The position numbers and the translations under genes are program-made. The notes beneath the pieces are model-generated. The model made no database searches and was not told the DNA's origin. It saw only the letters and a program-made list of their open reading frames with translations. A stretch of 38,817 nt of DNA, from the NCBI GenBank assembly GCA_030373045.1, contig JAUCPW010000062.1, positions 1-38,817 on the forward strand, in the 5' to 3' direction. Numbering within the stretch: position 1 is the first letter of the stretch; each line of letters begins with the position of its first letter. Shown here piece after piece: positions 1 through 7,636 of the stretch. This DNA is from Candidatus Fermentibacter sp. (GTDB taxonomy: Bacteria; Fermentibacterota; Fermentibacteria; Fermentibacterales; Fermentibacteraceae).

Positions 1-67
1 AAGCACAAGACGCCATACCAGATACACAGCGCTGTCTCGTGGGCTCGGAGATGTGTATAAGAGACAG
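1..67. other. Sequencing adapter (P7 / index / Nextera transposon end)
   Basis: Bases 34-67 match the Nextera read-2 adapter and end in the transposon mosaic end (AGATGTGTATAAGAGACAG). Bases 1-23 match the Illumina P7 primer except for three G-to-C differences, and the ten bases between (24-33) sit where an index belongs. This is library-construction sequence left on the contig, not genomic DNA; genomic sequence begins at about 68. Confidence 0.97.
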
Positions 68-119
68 GGGTTTCTATTCCGGGAGACGGTGCGCCGCGTT
101 CGGGGCGCTTCCACGGCGC

Positions 120-1610
120 CTACTCCCCGCTGTCCTCCGTGATGCACCAGCACGGCCCGTTCGGACCGAGCTGCATCAGGTAGCGCATCCCTCCCACCTT
201 CACGGCGGGAGGAGGGAAGTCGGGGCCGAACGGGGCGAGGCAGGAGAGCTCCTGCGCCTGCGGCAGGACGGAGGGCTCGAGATCGATGTGCGGTTCGGGC
301 ACCGGCTTCGAGCGGACCGTGGAGAGCCTGGAGATGAGGTTCCTGCGGAGTTCGGGCCAGCCCATCCTGTCGGTGTTGAAACCGGCCGCCCTGGAGTGGC
401 CTCCGGCGCTGCTGAACACGTTCTTCATGCCGGTGAGGAACGACGCCATGTCCCAGTCGCCGAGGGACCTGGCCTCCCCGACGATCGTACCGTTGCCGCG
501 GGTCGTGACGACGATGGTCCCCCGCCTGAAGATGCGAGACAGCTTGCTGGCCAGAGTGCCGCCCATCCCGGGCGGTATGCCGGGCAGGTGCACGATGACC
601 ATCCCGAAGGCATCGGCCTCGGGATCCTTCTCGTTCATGGCGCGGGAAAGCACGTCGGACATCTGCTGGGACCTCGAATCGCTGGCGGCGACCATCTCCT
701 GCCAGGTCGCGGCGCACCATGCCGCGTCGTCGCTCTCGAGCATCTCGAGCAGCCTTCCGATGCCGGAGTTCAGGCCCTTTCCGATGACCGACGTGATCTG
801 CTGCCTCACGTTGCAGGCACACCAGGCGCCCTTCCTGTTGGGCCAGGCGTCGACGATGACCCGCATCCCCGCGGGGAGATCGCCGGTCTCGACGTTCCGG
901 AAGCGCTCGAGGAGGTATCTGTTCGCTGCAAGGAGGGGGACTCTGTCGGACACCGTGCCCAGGGCGACCGCCGTATAGAGCCGGGGGCAGTCGGCAATGG
1001 AGGGGAAGAGCTCGGCGAGAGCGGCATACAGGACTCCGCACCCCGCGAGCACCGTGCCGGGGAAGCCGATGGCCTGGGGGTCTATGAGGCCGTGCGCCCG
1101 GGGCAGGGGAGGGTTCAGGGTATGATGGTCGGTGATGACGACTCTGGCCCCCCTCGCGAGGGCCCACTCCACCCCCTCGACTGCGGAGCAGCCCGAGTCG
1201 ACCGTGAGGAGCAGGTCGCCCGCCTCGAGAAGGCCGTCCATCCGGGACGGCAGCAGGCCGTAGTCCTCGGAAGCCCTGTCCGGGATGATCGGCACCACCA
1301 TGAAACCGAGCCGGGCGAGCATGGCCCTGCCGGCATAGATGCCGGTGATGCCGTCTGCGTCGTCGTGCCCGTATAGCACGACCTTGCCGCCGCGCCTGCG
1401 CAGCGACGACAGTTCCTCGTCGAGAACCTCGAGCTCCGGCAGCAGCGACCGCCAGGCCGGTCTGCCGGGTTTCCATTCGGCTGCGGGGTCCGGTGAGTTC
1501 GGGAAGCGCTTCCTGAGCACCTCTAGAGCCGTGTCTGTCAGGAGCCCGTCTAGCGCTGCCCCCTCCCCTCCCTGTCCCCGTCCGCCGCTTTCGATGCGAC
1601 AGACATCCAA
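120..1610 (-). CDS. RecJ-like DHH/DHHA1 family nuclease
   Basis: Predicted single-strand-specific 5'-3' exonuclease of the RecJ type, acting in recombinational and mismatch repair in the cytoplasm. With the start used here (496 aa), the metal-binding motifs are HDDADG (about 82-87), DSG (about 138) and DHH (161-163). A DHHA1 signature AGGHSRAAGF lies near residue 412. RecJ-type LAPFGPDFP follows, but the protein ends about 35 residues later, so most of the OB-like C-terminal domain of E. coli RecJ (577 aa) is missing. The start is taken as TTG at 1610 because GGAGGAGG lies just upstream and the promoter at 1637-1665 would begin transcription near 1630. A GTG at 1634 would lie at or before that point and has no ribosome-binding site. 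Another DHH phosphoesterase activity is possible. Confidence 0.82.
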   Translation of the reverse strand: MDVCRIESGGRGQGGEGAALDGLLTDTALEVLRKRFPNSPDPAAEWKPGRPAWRSLLPELEVLDEELSSLRRRGGKVVLYGHDDADGITGIYAGRAMLARLGFMVVPIIPDRASEDYGLLPSRMDGLLEAGDLLLTVDSGCSAVEGVEWALARGARVVITDHHTLNPPLPRAHGLIDPQAIGFPGTVLAGCGVLYAALAELFPSIADCPRLYTAVALGTVSDRVPLLAANRYLLERFRNVETGDLPAGMRVIVDAWPNRKGAWCACNVRQQITSVIGKGLNSGIGRLLEMLESDDAAWCAATWQEMVAASDSRSQQMSDVLSRAMNEKDPEADAFGMVIVHLPGIPPGMGGTLASKLSRIFRRGTIVVTTRGNGTIVGEARSLGDWDMASFLTGMKNVFSSAGGHSRAAGFNTDRMGWPELRRNLISRLSTVRSKPVPEPHIDLEPSVLPQAQELSCLAPFGPDFPPPAVKVGGMRYLMQLGPNGPCWCITEDSGE

Positions 1611-1636
1611 ACACCCCTCCTCCGCTTCATGCACAG

Positions 1637-1665
1637 AGTTTTGTCTGCCGGGGAGGCATTGTCAA
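1637..1665 (-). promoter_or_regulatory. Promoter for the RecJ-like gene
   Basis: On the minus strand there is a perfect -35 TTGACA (1665-1660), a 17-nt spacer and a -10-like AAAACT (1642-1637). The predicted transcription start is near 1630, giving a leader of about 20 nt that contains the GGAGGAGG ribosome-binding site. It lies back to back with the divergent promoter at 1672-1700. Confidence 0.55.
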
Positions 1666-1671
1666 CACCAC

Positions 1672-1700
1672 TTGCAACGGGACCCGTCATGGAGTAGACT
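1672..1700 (+). promoter_or_regulatory. Promoter for the PorV-ComEA fusion gene, probably leaderless
   Basis: TTGCAA (1672-1677), a 17-nt spacer and TAGACT (1695-1700). The GTG start of the next gene begins at 1707, six bases after the -10 box. Transcription would therefore start at or next to the start codon. Confidence 0.5.
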
Positions 1701-1706
1701 GGAAAC

Positions 1707-2777
1707 GTGAACTGGCATCGAGCAGCCGTCGTGATCGCCGTACTGTCGCCGGGTGCCGCCGAGTGCGCATTCGAACCGGTCCAGCAGGCTCCGTGGATTG
1801 CTGCCGGTTCTTCATCGGCACTCTTCCCCCAGTGCGCCGCCGTCATGTTCGAGAACCCCGCGGGAACCGCCCTTCTCGAGGGATGGTCGATATCCGCGTC
1901 GGCTTCGAGGCCGTTCGGTCTGCGGAGGCTCGACAGGGCCTCCGTAGCCGGCTCGCTGCCCTCGGGCGCGACGTGCTTCTCGGCCGGAGCGCTCGCCTCC
2001 GGTGACGAAGGCTATTCCGAACTCACATTCACCGCGGGCGCCTCCAGGAGGATCGTCGCGGGCCTCGCCTGCGGGGTTTCGGTGTCGGCTCACAGGCTCT
2101 CCATCTCGGGATACGGCTCCTGCACCGCATTCTCCTCCGACGCAGGCCTCGTTGCCCGCCCGATGGACGGCGTGCTGACGGCGCTCGCGGTAAGGGGCCT
2201 CGCGAGGAGCCGCCTGGGCGATTCGGGCGACCCCGCGGTCCCCAGGAGCGCATCGTTCTCTGCAGGGGTCGCCCCGGTCGAACGGCTGGGCCTCTCCGCG
2301 GGCCTGACATTCACCGAGGGGCTCGATCCGGAGCCTTCGTTCACGGCGGCATACTCCCCGACCGGATCTCTGGTCATACGGCTCGGCCTGTCCTCGGATC
2401 CGTCGAGGTTCGCACTCTCCCTCACGTTCGGCGCCGGCCCCGTCGAGTTCCTCTACGGCCTCGGATTCCACCCCGACCTCGGCGAAACCCATTCAGCCGG
2501 GGTGGCTCTCGGCCGGGCGGCTCACATCCCCGTCCCCCTCGTGCGGGACATCCCGGCCCCGCCTCCCGGACCGGCGGCCGACGGGGTGATCGACATCAAC
2601 ACCGCCGGGGTCGACGAGCTCTGCTCGCTTCCGGGCATAGGCCCCGCCAGGGCCGAGGCCATAGTGGCGTACAGGCTCGAGCACGGCCCCTTCACCTCGG
2701 TCGAACGGATCATGGACGTCCCGGGGATAGGTCCGTCCCTGTTCGAGGGGATGAGATCCAGGCTGGCAGTGGAGTGA
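1707..2777 (+). CDS. PorV/FadL-like outer-membrane barrel fused to a ComEA-type helix-hairpin-helix domain
   Basis: A 356-aa protein with a signal peptide (about 1-21). Residues 25-270 are Gly/Ser-rich alternating segments resembling PorV/PorQ/FadL barrels, with an N-terminal FENPAGTA motif and a later ALAVRGLA segment. A proline-rich linker follows (about 270-290). The C-terminal 65 residues form a double helix-hairpin-helix: INTAGVDELCSLPGIGPARA, then VERIMDVPGIGPSL. That tail matches ComEA, the DNA-binding protein of competence. Seen: the fusion within one uninterrupted frame. Inferred: a barrel in the outer membrane with a DNA-binding tail facing the periplasm or the outside. The GTG start at 1707 has no close ribosome-binding site and may be read from a leaderless mRNA. 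The stop overlaps the next gene by four bases (GTGA), so the two are probably made together. Confidence 0.75.
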   Translation: MNWHRAAVVIAVLSPGAAECAFEPVQQAPWIAAGSSSALFPQCAAVMFENPAGTALLEGWSISASASRPFGLRRLDRASVAGSLPSGATCFSAGALASGDEGYSELTFTAGASRRIVAGLACGVSVSAHRLSISGYGSCTAFSSDAGLVARPMDGVLTALAVRGLARSRLGDSGDPAVPRSASFSAGVAPVERLGLSAGLTFTEGLDPEPSFTAAYSPTGSLVIRLGLSSDPSRFALSLTFGAGPVEFLYGLGFHPDLGETHSAGVALGRAAHIPVPLVRDIPAPPPGPAADGVIDINTAGVDELCSLPGIGPARAEAIVAYRLEHGPFTSVERIMDVPGIGPSLFEGMRSRLAVE

Positions 2778-4243
2778 TCCCCGGGATCATCCTCTCCCTT
2801 GCGCTGGTGACCTCTCCCGGTGAAGGCGACGTCCTCTTCAGGCTGGGAAGGCTGTTCCCCGACGCCAGCGGTTCCGTCGACGGCACATGGGCGGGTGACC
2901 AGTACTCGTTCCTCCACAGGGTGCGCCTCTCGCGCGGCGGGTTCGACCTGACCGCCGTGGCGGAGAAGGACCCCGGGGAGGACTGGTGCGATCTCGTCAC
3001 GGCGGGGGCTTCGTACCAGGCTCCCGGTTCGGCCTTCAGCGCGGTCGGGGGCTGGCTGAGGGCCGATCTGGGATCGGGGCTCGTCCTGTCGCATCCCGGA
3101 GGCTGGTCGAGCGGCGCCGGCATCGAAGAGAAGCCTCCTTCGCTCCGGACCGGGCTCGAACCCGCAACCAGCCCCGGATGCTCGGACGCCGAGCCCCTCC
3201 TCGGGGCCGGAGGTGGATTCTCCCTGGGCGGGGTGTCGTGCACGCTCCTCGGTGCCTCCTCCCGCATCGACCCTTCCGGAGAGGGCCTGCACCGGACCGC
3301 GTCCGAGCTCGAGGCCGAGGGTTCGGTCCGGGAGGATCTAGCGGCGGCCAGGATCGCCGGCGGCCCGTTCGGATTCGGAGCGATGCTCGGTGACCGGGGT
3401 GACGGCCTTTTCGGGCGTGCCGGGATCGATTTCGACGGATCGGCAGGGGCCATCGGGATAACCTGCGAGGCGGCGGCCGGGCTCTCGGGCGACAGGGCGT
3501 CAGACGCATTCTGGGCCTGCATGCACGAGGAGACATCCGCCCTGCGGTTCAACGCCGGGATCTTCCGCTGCCCGGGCGACTTCCCCGGAGACAGATCCTC
3601 CATGCCCCTTGGAGGAACCTGCGACATAGGGGCCGGCGCCTCCGCAGGGCTCCGTCCCGGGGACGGATGGTCGGCCCGGCTCACTGCGATGTGCCTCCTC
3701 GAGGGGGACGACTCCGGCTCGAGAGCCGATCTGGATATCTCCCGGAGGATGACCCCCGACTTCGACCTGGGCCTGCGTGCGAGGGGCTCCTCCGAAGAGG
3801 GCTCCGGGTCGTTCCGCATCGTCGCAACCTCCTCCTGGAGGCCGGCGGGAGGCACGATCCTCTCCGCGGCCGTCCAGCGCACCGGTCACGACGGCCCCGA
3901 CGGCTCCCCCTGCGGAACCGGAGCCGAGACGAGGCTGAAGCTCTCGCTCGGTGACACGATCCTCAGGCTCGCCGCGGCGGGCTTCTCCACCGACGACTAC
4001 GATTCCAGGGTCTACTTCGGCGAGCTCTCCCTCCCGGGAGACTTCGCATCCATCCAGCAGTACGGCAGGGGTTTCCTGCTCCAGGCCGCGCTCGGGCTGC
4101 CTCTCTCCGAAGGCTCCGAAATCGCCGGAAGGGTCTCGTACCTTCGGAAGGACTCGGTGGAGTCGATGGGGGAAGGCTCGGAAGAAACCGAAGGATCTTC
4201 CAGGCTCGACGCCACCATCCAGTTCCAGGCTTCGATCCGCTAG
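2774..4243 (+). CDS. Putative outer-membrane beta-barrel protein, partner of the ComEA fusion
   Basis: A 489-aa protein that I cannot assign to a named family. It opens with a short hydrophobic segment (IPGIILSLALVTS) that can serve as a weak signal peptide. The rest is Gly/Ser/Asp-rich with alternating polar and hydrophobic residues, as in transmembrane beta strands. The last residues, LDATIQFQASIR, fit a C-terminal barrel strand only loosely because they do not end in an aromatic residue. The start is GTG at 2774, overlapping the previous stop by four bases. Coupling to the helix-hairpin-helix fusion suggests a shared role at the outer membrane, but no function is proven. No clear terminator follows; 4244-4315 contains only weak inverted repeats. 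Confidence 0.55.
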   Translation: MIPGIILSLALVTSPGEGDVLFRLGRLFPDASGSVDGTWAGDQYSFLHRVRLSRGGFDLTAVAEKDPGEDWCDLVTAGASYQAPGSAFSAVGGWLRADLGSGLVLSHPGGWSSGAGIEEKPPSLRTGLEPATSPGCSDAEPLLGAGGGFSLGGVSCTLLGASSRIDPSGEGLHRTASELEAEGSVREDLAAARIAGGPFGFGAMLGDRGDGLFGRAGIDFDGSAGAIGITCEAAAGLSGDRASDAFWACMHEETSALRFNAGIFRCPGDFPGDRSSMPLGGTCDIGAGASAGLRPGDGWSARLTAMCLLEGDDSGSRADLDISRRMTPDFDLGLRARGSSEEGSGSFRIVATSSWRPAGGTILSAAVQRTGHDGPDGSPCGTGAETRLKLSLGDTILRLAAAGFSTDDYDSRVYFGELSLPGDFASIQQYGRGFLLQAALGLPLSEGSEIAGRVSYLRKDSVESMGEGSEETEGSSRLDATIQFQASIR

Positions 4244-4315
4244 GGCAGGCACGCCGCGGCTGCCGGGCATACGCCGAGCCTTGTCCCGACGCGCTGTTCG
4301 CCTTCAGCCTTTGGC

Positions 4316-4343
4316 TTGACACCAATATGATTTGGTGTAAAAT
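4316..4343 (+). promoter_or_regulatory. Sigma-70-type promoter of the AbrB-ABC transporter operon
   Basis: Perfect -35 TTGACA (4316-4321), a 16-nt spacer and -10 TAAAAT (4338-4343). The expected transcription start is near 4350, followed directly by a GGAGG ribosome-binding site (4352-4356) and ATG at 4363, so the leader is very short. Confidence 0.7.
4319..4338. promoter_or_regulatory. Palindromic operator inside the promoter
   Basis: A perfect inverted repeat, ACACCAA (4319-4325) and TTGGTGT (4332-4338), separated by six bases. It fills the space between -35 and -10 and overlaps both, so a bound dimer would block RNA polymerase. The first product of the operon is a small AbrB-fold DNA-binding protein and is the obvious candidate to bind here, but that link is inferred. 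Confidence 0.6.
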
Positions 4344-4362
4344 TGGCGCCCGGAGGTACGGA

Positions 4363-4560
4363 ATGCATGTAGACCTCGACCAGGTGGACTTCGTGACCGA
4401 GACTGCACTCACGATCCGCGAGAGCAGGCGAAGGACCACGGTCCCGAAGGAGATAGTCGACAGGCTGGGCCTGACGCCCGAGGACAGGCTGAGATGGGTG
4501 CTGCTGACGGACGGGACCGTGCTGGTGACGAAGGTCAGGCGTCCCGGAGAAAGGCACTGA
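4363..4560 (+). CDS. AbrB/SpoVT-family DNA-binding protein
   Basis: A 65-aa swapped-hairpin DNA-binding protein. The fold signature is TTVPKEIVDRLGLTPEDRLR followed by VLLTDGTVLVTKV, typical of AbrB/MazE-like domains; such proteins act as dimers on palindromic DNA. The start is ATG at 4363, preceded by GGAGG with a 6-nt spacer. An upstream in-frame ATG at 4327 lies inside the promoter and is rejected. The gene is promoter-proximal and its TGA shares one base with the ATG of the substrate-binding protein. It probably regulates the transporter operon. No toxin gene follows, so a toxin-antitoxin role is unlikely. Confidence 0.82.
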   Translation: MHVDLDQVDFVTETALTIRESRRRTTVPKEIVDRLGLTPEDRLRWVLLTDGTVLVTKVRRPGERH

Positions 4561-5561
4561 TGACGAACCGCAGGATGATCACCCTCGCGCTCGCGGCGGC
4601 GCTCTGCACCGGATGCGGCAGGGAGCGGCCCGAGGGCACTCTCAGGGTCGGCTACTTCCCCAACATCACGCACTCCCAGGCCATCATAGGCCTCGCGAGG
4701 GGCGACTTCGCAAGGGAGACGGGCCCCGGGATCGTGATCGAACCCATTGTCTTCAACGCAGGGCCCTCCGTGATAGAGGCCCTTTACGCGGGCGAGATCG
4801 ACCTGGCCTACATAGGCCCCAATCCCGCCGTGAACGGCTACATCCGTTCCGATGGCGCCGCTCTGCGGGTGGTGGCGGGAGCCACCAGCGCCGGAGCATG
4901 CCTCGTGGTCCGTTCCGACGAGGGAATATCGACTCCGGCCGATCTCGACGGCAGGACGCTCGCGTCGCCGCAGCTCGGCAACACGCAGGACGTCGCGCTG
5001 CGTTGCTGGCTCATGGACAACGGGCTCTCGACCCTGGAGCAGGGAGGGACCGTGGAGGTCGTAGCGGTGCAGAACCCCGACATCTTCGACCTCTTCGTGC
5101 AGGGACAGATCGACGGCGCCTGGGTGCCCGAGCCGTGGGCGAGCAGGCTGGTCGTGGAGGGCGGCGGAACCGTCCTGGTCGACGAGAGGGATCTCTGGGA
5201 GGGGGGCAGGTTCCCTACGGCATGCGTGATAGCCTCCACCCGGATACTCGACGAGAACCCGGAACTGGTCGAGGCGTGGCTGAGGGCGCACGTCTCCATC
5301 ACTCGGTGGGAGCTGGCGAATCCCGATTCCGCCATGGCCCTGGTCAATTCGGAGATCGGCAGGATGACCGGAAAGGCCCTTCCGGATTCCGTCATGGCCA
5401 TGGCCTGGTCGAGGATGACCCCGACCTGGGATCCGCTTCCGGAATGCATCGTCCAGAGTGCGGAAGCGGCGTTCAGGATCGGCTACCTCGACGAGGAGCC
5501 CGATCTCTCAGGCCTTTGCGACCTGACCATCCTCGGCAGGATCGCGGAAGCGGGGAGATAG
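4560..5561 (+). CDS. ABC transporter substrate-binding lipoprotein (NitT/TauT/SsuA type)
   Basis: A 333-aa periplasmic solute-binding protein of the NMT1/SsuA/TauA fold. The N-terminus MTNRRMITLALAAALCTGC is a short lipoprotein signal with the anchoring cysteine at residue 19; the residue at -3 is Cys, which is unusual. Family motifs include LRVGYFPNITHSQAIIGLA, FNAGPSVIEALYAGEIDLAY and WVPEPWASRL. The start is ATG at 4560, overlapping the regulator's TGA by one base, with GGAGA 9 nt upstream. It would deliver a small organic or inorganic anion (aliphatic sulfonate, taurine, nitrate, or a pyrimidine precursor) to the permease encoded downstream. The sequence alone does not say which. Confidence 0.85.
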   Translation: MTNRRMITLALAAALCTGCGRERPEGTLRVGYFPNITHSQAIIGLARGDFARETGPGIVIEPIVFNAGPSVIEALYAGEIDLAYIGPNPAVNGYIRSDGAALRVVAGATSAGACLVVRSDEGISTPADLDGRTLASPQLGNTQDVALRCWLMDNGLSTLEQGGTVEVVAVQNPDIFDLFVQGQIDGAWVPEPWASRLVVEGGGTVLVDERDLWEGGRFPTACVIASTRILDENPELVEAWLRAHVSITRWELANPDSAMALVNSEIGRMTGKALPDSVMAMAWSRMTPTWDPLPECIVQSAEAAFRIGYLDEEPDLSGLCDLTILGRIAEAGR

Positions 5562-5563
5562 CA

Positions 5564-6337
5564 CTGGAACTCGAGCTGAGGGGCGTCTCGCGGAGCTTCA
5601 GCCGGCCGGGCCGTTCGGTCGCCGCCCTGGAGGGCCTCGACATGAAGGTTCACCCGGGCGAGTTCGTGTGCATCGTGGGCCCTTCGGGATGCGGCAAGAC
5701 CACCGTGCTCCACCTGCTCGCAGGCCTCGACAGACCCACTTCCGGCGAGGTGCTGGCAGACGGGAGGAGGGTGGAGGGACCGGATTCCTCCCGCGTGCTG
5801 ATCTTCCAGGACACGGCCCTGTTCCCCTGGATGAACGCGCGGGCCAACGTGGAGTTCGGGCTCAGGGCCCGGGGGGTGCCCAGGGCCGAAAGGGACGCGG
5901 TCGCCGACCGTCTCCTCCGCATGGTCCACCTCGAGCGCTTCGGCCAGTCGTGGATCCACGAGCTCTCCGGAGGGATGCGCCAGAGGACGGCCCTCGCCCG
6001 GGCCCTCGCCGTCGATCCTCGCGTACTCCTGCTCGACGAGCCCTTCGGCGCCCTGGACGCGCTCACCCGCGACTCGCTGCACACCGAGCTCCAGGATCTG
6101 TGGATGGAGTCCTCCAAGACGATGGTCTTCGTCACGCACAACGTCAGGGAGGCGGCGGTCCTTGCGGACCGGATACTGGTGATGTCGGGCGCGCCGGGAA
6201 GGGTCGTGGCCGAACATGCCGTCGACCTGCCGAGGCCCAGGCACATGGAGGATCCGGGGCTGATGCCCCTCGCTGCGAAGGTCCTGGCGGATCTCAGGCC
6301 GGCCGGAAGGGCGGTGGGCGATGGAGAACCGCTCTAG
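5564..6337 (+). CDS. ABC transporter ATP-binding protein (SsuB/TauB type)
   Basis: A 257-aa ATPase that energises the importer. From a CTG start at 5564 the landmarks are Walker A GPSGCGKT (39-46), Q-loop Q82, signature LSGGM (134-138), Walker B LLLDEP (155-160) and an H-loop in FVTHN. There is no ATG, GTG or TTG in frame where family members begin. The CTG at 5564 has GGGGAG (5552-5557) at a 6-nt spacing and restores the usual first strand LELELRGVSRSF. The first in-frame ATG, at 5642, would remove that strand. The gene begins 2 nt after the substrate-binding protein's stop and overlaps the permease start by 17 nt. Confidence 0.87.
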   Translation: MELELRGVSRSFSRPGRSVAALEGLDMKVHPGEFVCIVGPSGCGKTTVLHLLAGLDRPTSGEVLADGRRVEGPDSSRVLIFQDTALFPWMNARANVEFGLRARGVPRAERDAVADRLLRMVHLERFGQSWIHELSGGMRQRTALARALAVDPRVLLLDEPFGALDALTRDSLHTELQDLWMESSKTMVFVTHNVREAAVLADRILVMSGAPGRVVAEHAVDLPRPRHMEDPGLMPLAAKVLADLRPAGRAVGDGEPL

Positions 6338-7118
6338 GGCCGGGACGGCTCTTTCGAGAAGGGCGGTACAGCTCGGGTTCGGAGCTCTCCTCGTCGCCGT
6401 CTGGATCGTGCTGGGAGAGGCGGGGATATGGCCCTCCTACCTCTTCCCCACACTCCCGGGCGTTCTGGAGTCACTGGCGAGGACCGGAGGCACGGGGGTG
6501 CTCTGGATATCCATCCTCGGGAGCATGAAGAGGCTGTTCATAGGCTACGGGATCGCCCTGGCCGCGGGAACCCTGCTGGGAGTCCTGCTGGGGAGCTCCC
6601 GGCTCGCACGGGACACTGTCGGGCAGGTGGTGCTGGGGCTTCAGGCCCTTCCGAGCATCTGCTGGCTCCCTCCTGCGATCCTGTGGTTCGGCCTTTCTGA
6701 GCAGGCGATCCTCTTCGTGGTGATCATGGGCGCCTTCCTCTCGATATCCCTCGCCACGCAGGACGGCATCCGCAACACCCCCAGGGTCTACCTGCAGGCG
6801 GCGAGGAACCTGGGAGCCACGGGCCCCTCGCTGTACGCGAGGGTGGTGCTTCCGGCGTCCCTGCCTTCGATCGTCACGGGCATGAAGCTGGGGTGGACCT
6901 TCGCCTGGAGGTCCCTCATGGCGGGCGAGCTGCTCTACTCGGTGCCGGGCCTCGGCAGCATGCTGGCGCTGGGCAGGGAGCTCAACGACATAGCACAGGT
7001 CGTGGCCGTCATGGTGGTGATTGTCGCCATCGGGCTTCTCGCAGACAGGCTGTTCTTCGGCGCTCTCGAGAGGGCGGTGCAGTCTCGCTGGGGCACGGGA
7101 GGGGCCGGGAAGGTCTAG
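6321..7118 (+). CDS. ABC transporter permease (SsuC/TauC type)
   Basis: A 265-aa inner-membrane permease of the binding-protein-dependent transport family, with about six hydrophobic helices. The EAA loop is visible as AARNLGATGPSLYARVVLPA. WPSYLFPTLPGVLESL near the N-terminus is typical of NitT/TauT permeases. The start is ATG at 6321, 17 nt inside the ATPase gene. With the two preceding genes it makes a complete importer of unknown substrate. The stop TAG overlaps the stop of the convergent deaminase gene in the tetranucleotide CTAG (7115-7118), leaving no room for a terminator. Confidence 0.87.
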   Translation: MENRSRAGTALSRRAVQLGFGALLVAVWIVLGEAGIWPSYLFPTLPGVLESLARTGGTGVLWISILGSMKRLFIGYGIALAAGTLLGVLLGSSRLARDTVGQVVLGLQALPSICWLPPAILWFGLSEQAILFVVIMGAFLSISLATQDGIRNTPRVYLQAARNLGATGPSLYARVVLPASLPSIVTGMKLGWTFAWRSLMAGELLYSVPGLGSMLALGRELNDIAQVVAVMVVIVAIGLLADRLFFGALERAVQSRWGTGGAGKV

Positions 7119-7636
7119 CCCCCGCCTGTTCCGTGGTCTCCATCGGGGCAGCCGCCCTGAGCATCGAGGCTCCTCGCCGAGGAATACGATTCCAGATCGT
7201 ACATGATCTCCCGGCAGGGCATGGCGCGCTTCTCCAGGACGACCCCCGATTCGGCGAAGAACTTCCCCGCCAGCGTGTCGTGGAATCCCGAGAAGACCAC
7301 GACCCTGCGGACTCCGGCGGCTATCAGGGCCTTCGCGCAGGTCGTGCATGGCATGTTGGTCACGTAGGCCGAGGCGCCTTCCAGCGACACTCCGTGCCTC
7401 GCGGCCTGGCAGATGGCGTTCATCTCGGCGTGGTTCGTCCTGACGCAGTGGTTGTCCACGACCAGGCAGCCCTCGTCCTCGCAGTGGGGAGAGCCGGGCA
7501 GGGAGCCGTTGTAGCCCGTCGAAAGGACGTAGCGGTCCTTCACCAGCACGCAGCCGCAATGCATCCTCGGGCAGGTCGCCCTCTCGGACGCGAGCATGGC
7601 GAGCTTCAGGAAGTACTCGTCCCAGGACGGCCTCAC
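7115..7636 (-). CDS. dCMP deaminase family protein (ComEB-like)
   Basis: A 173-aa zinc deaminase that probably converts dCMP to dUMP for thymidylate synthesis. The zinc site is intact: HAEMN supplies the His and catalytic Glu, and PCTTC supplies the two Cys. The N-terminus SWDEYFLKLAMLASERATCP and the GYNG segment are characteristic of deoxycytidylate deaminases. The start is GTG at 7636, overlapping the ValRS stop by four bases (GTGA) with GGAGG upstream. It is the last gene of the long minus-strand operon. The last 20 or so residues are Gly/Asp-rich and look nonconserved. Confidence 0.85.
   Translation of the reverse strand: MRPSWDEYFLKLAMLASERATCPRMHCGCVLVKDRYVLSTGYNGSLPGSPHCEDEGCLVVDNHCVRTNHAEMNAICQAARHGVSLEGASAYVTNMPCTTCAKALIAAGVRRVVVFSGFHDTLAGKFFAESGVVLEKRAMPCREIMYDLESYSSARSLDAQGGCPDGDHGTGGG

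Noticed and set aside
39-1376. 445-aa plus-strand open frame starting MGSEMCIRDR
   Set aside because: It starts inside adapter sequence and lies antisense to the RecJ-like gene; it is an artefact of high GC.
4244-4315. tRNA gene or terminator between the second barrel gene and the AbrB promoter
   Set aside because: No cloverleaf can be drawn, and only a weak 5-bp inverted repeat without a T-run is present.
4363-4560. AbrB-type antitoxin of a toxin-antitoxin pair
   Set aside because: No toxin-sized gene lies beside it; the next gene is a transporter binding protein in the same operon.
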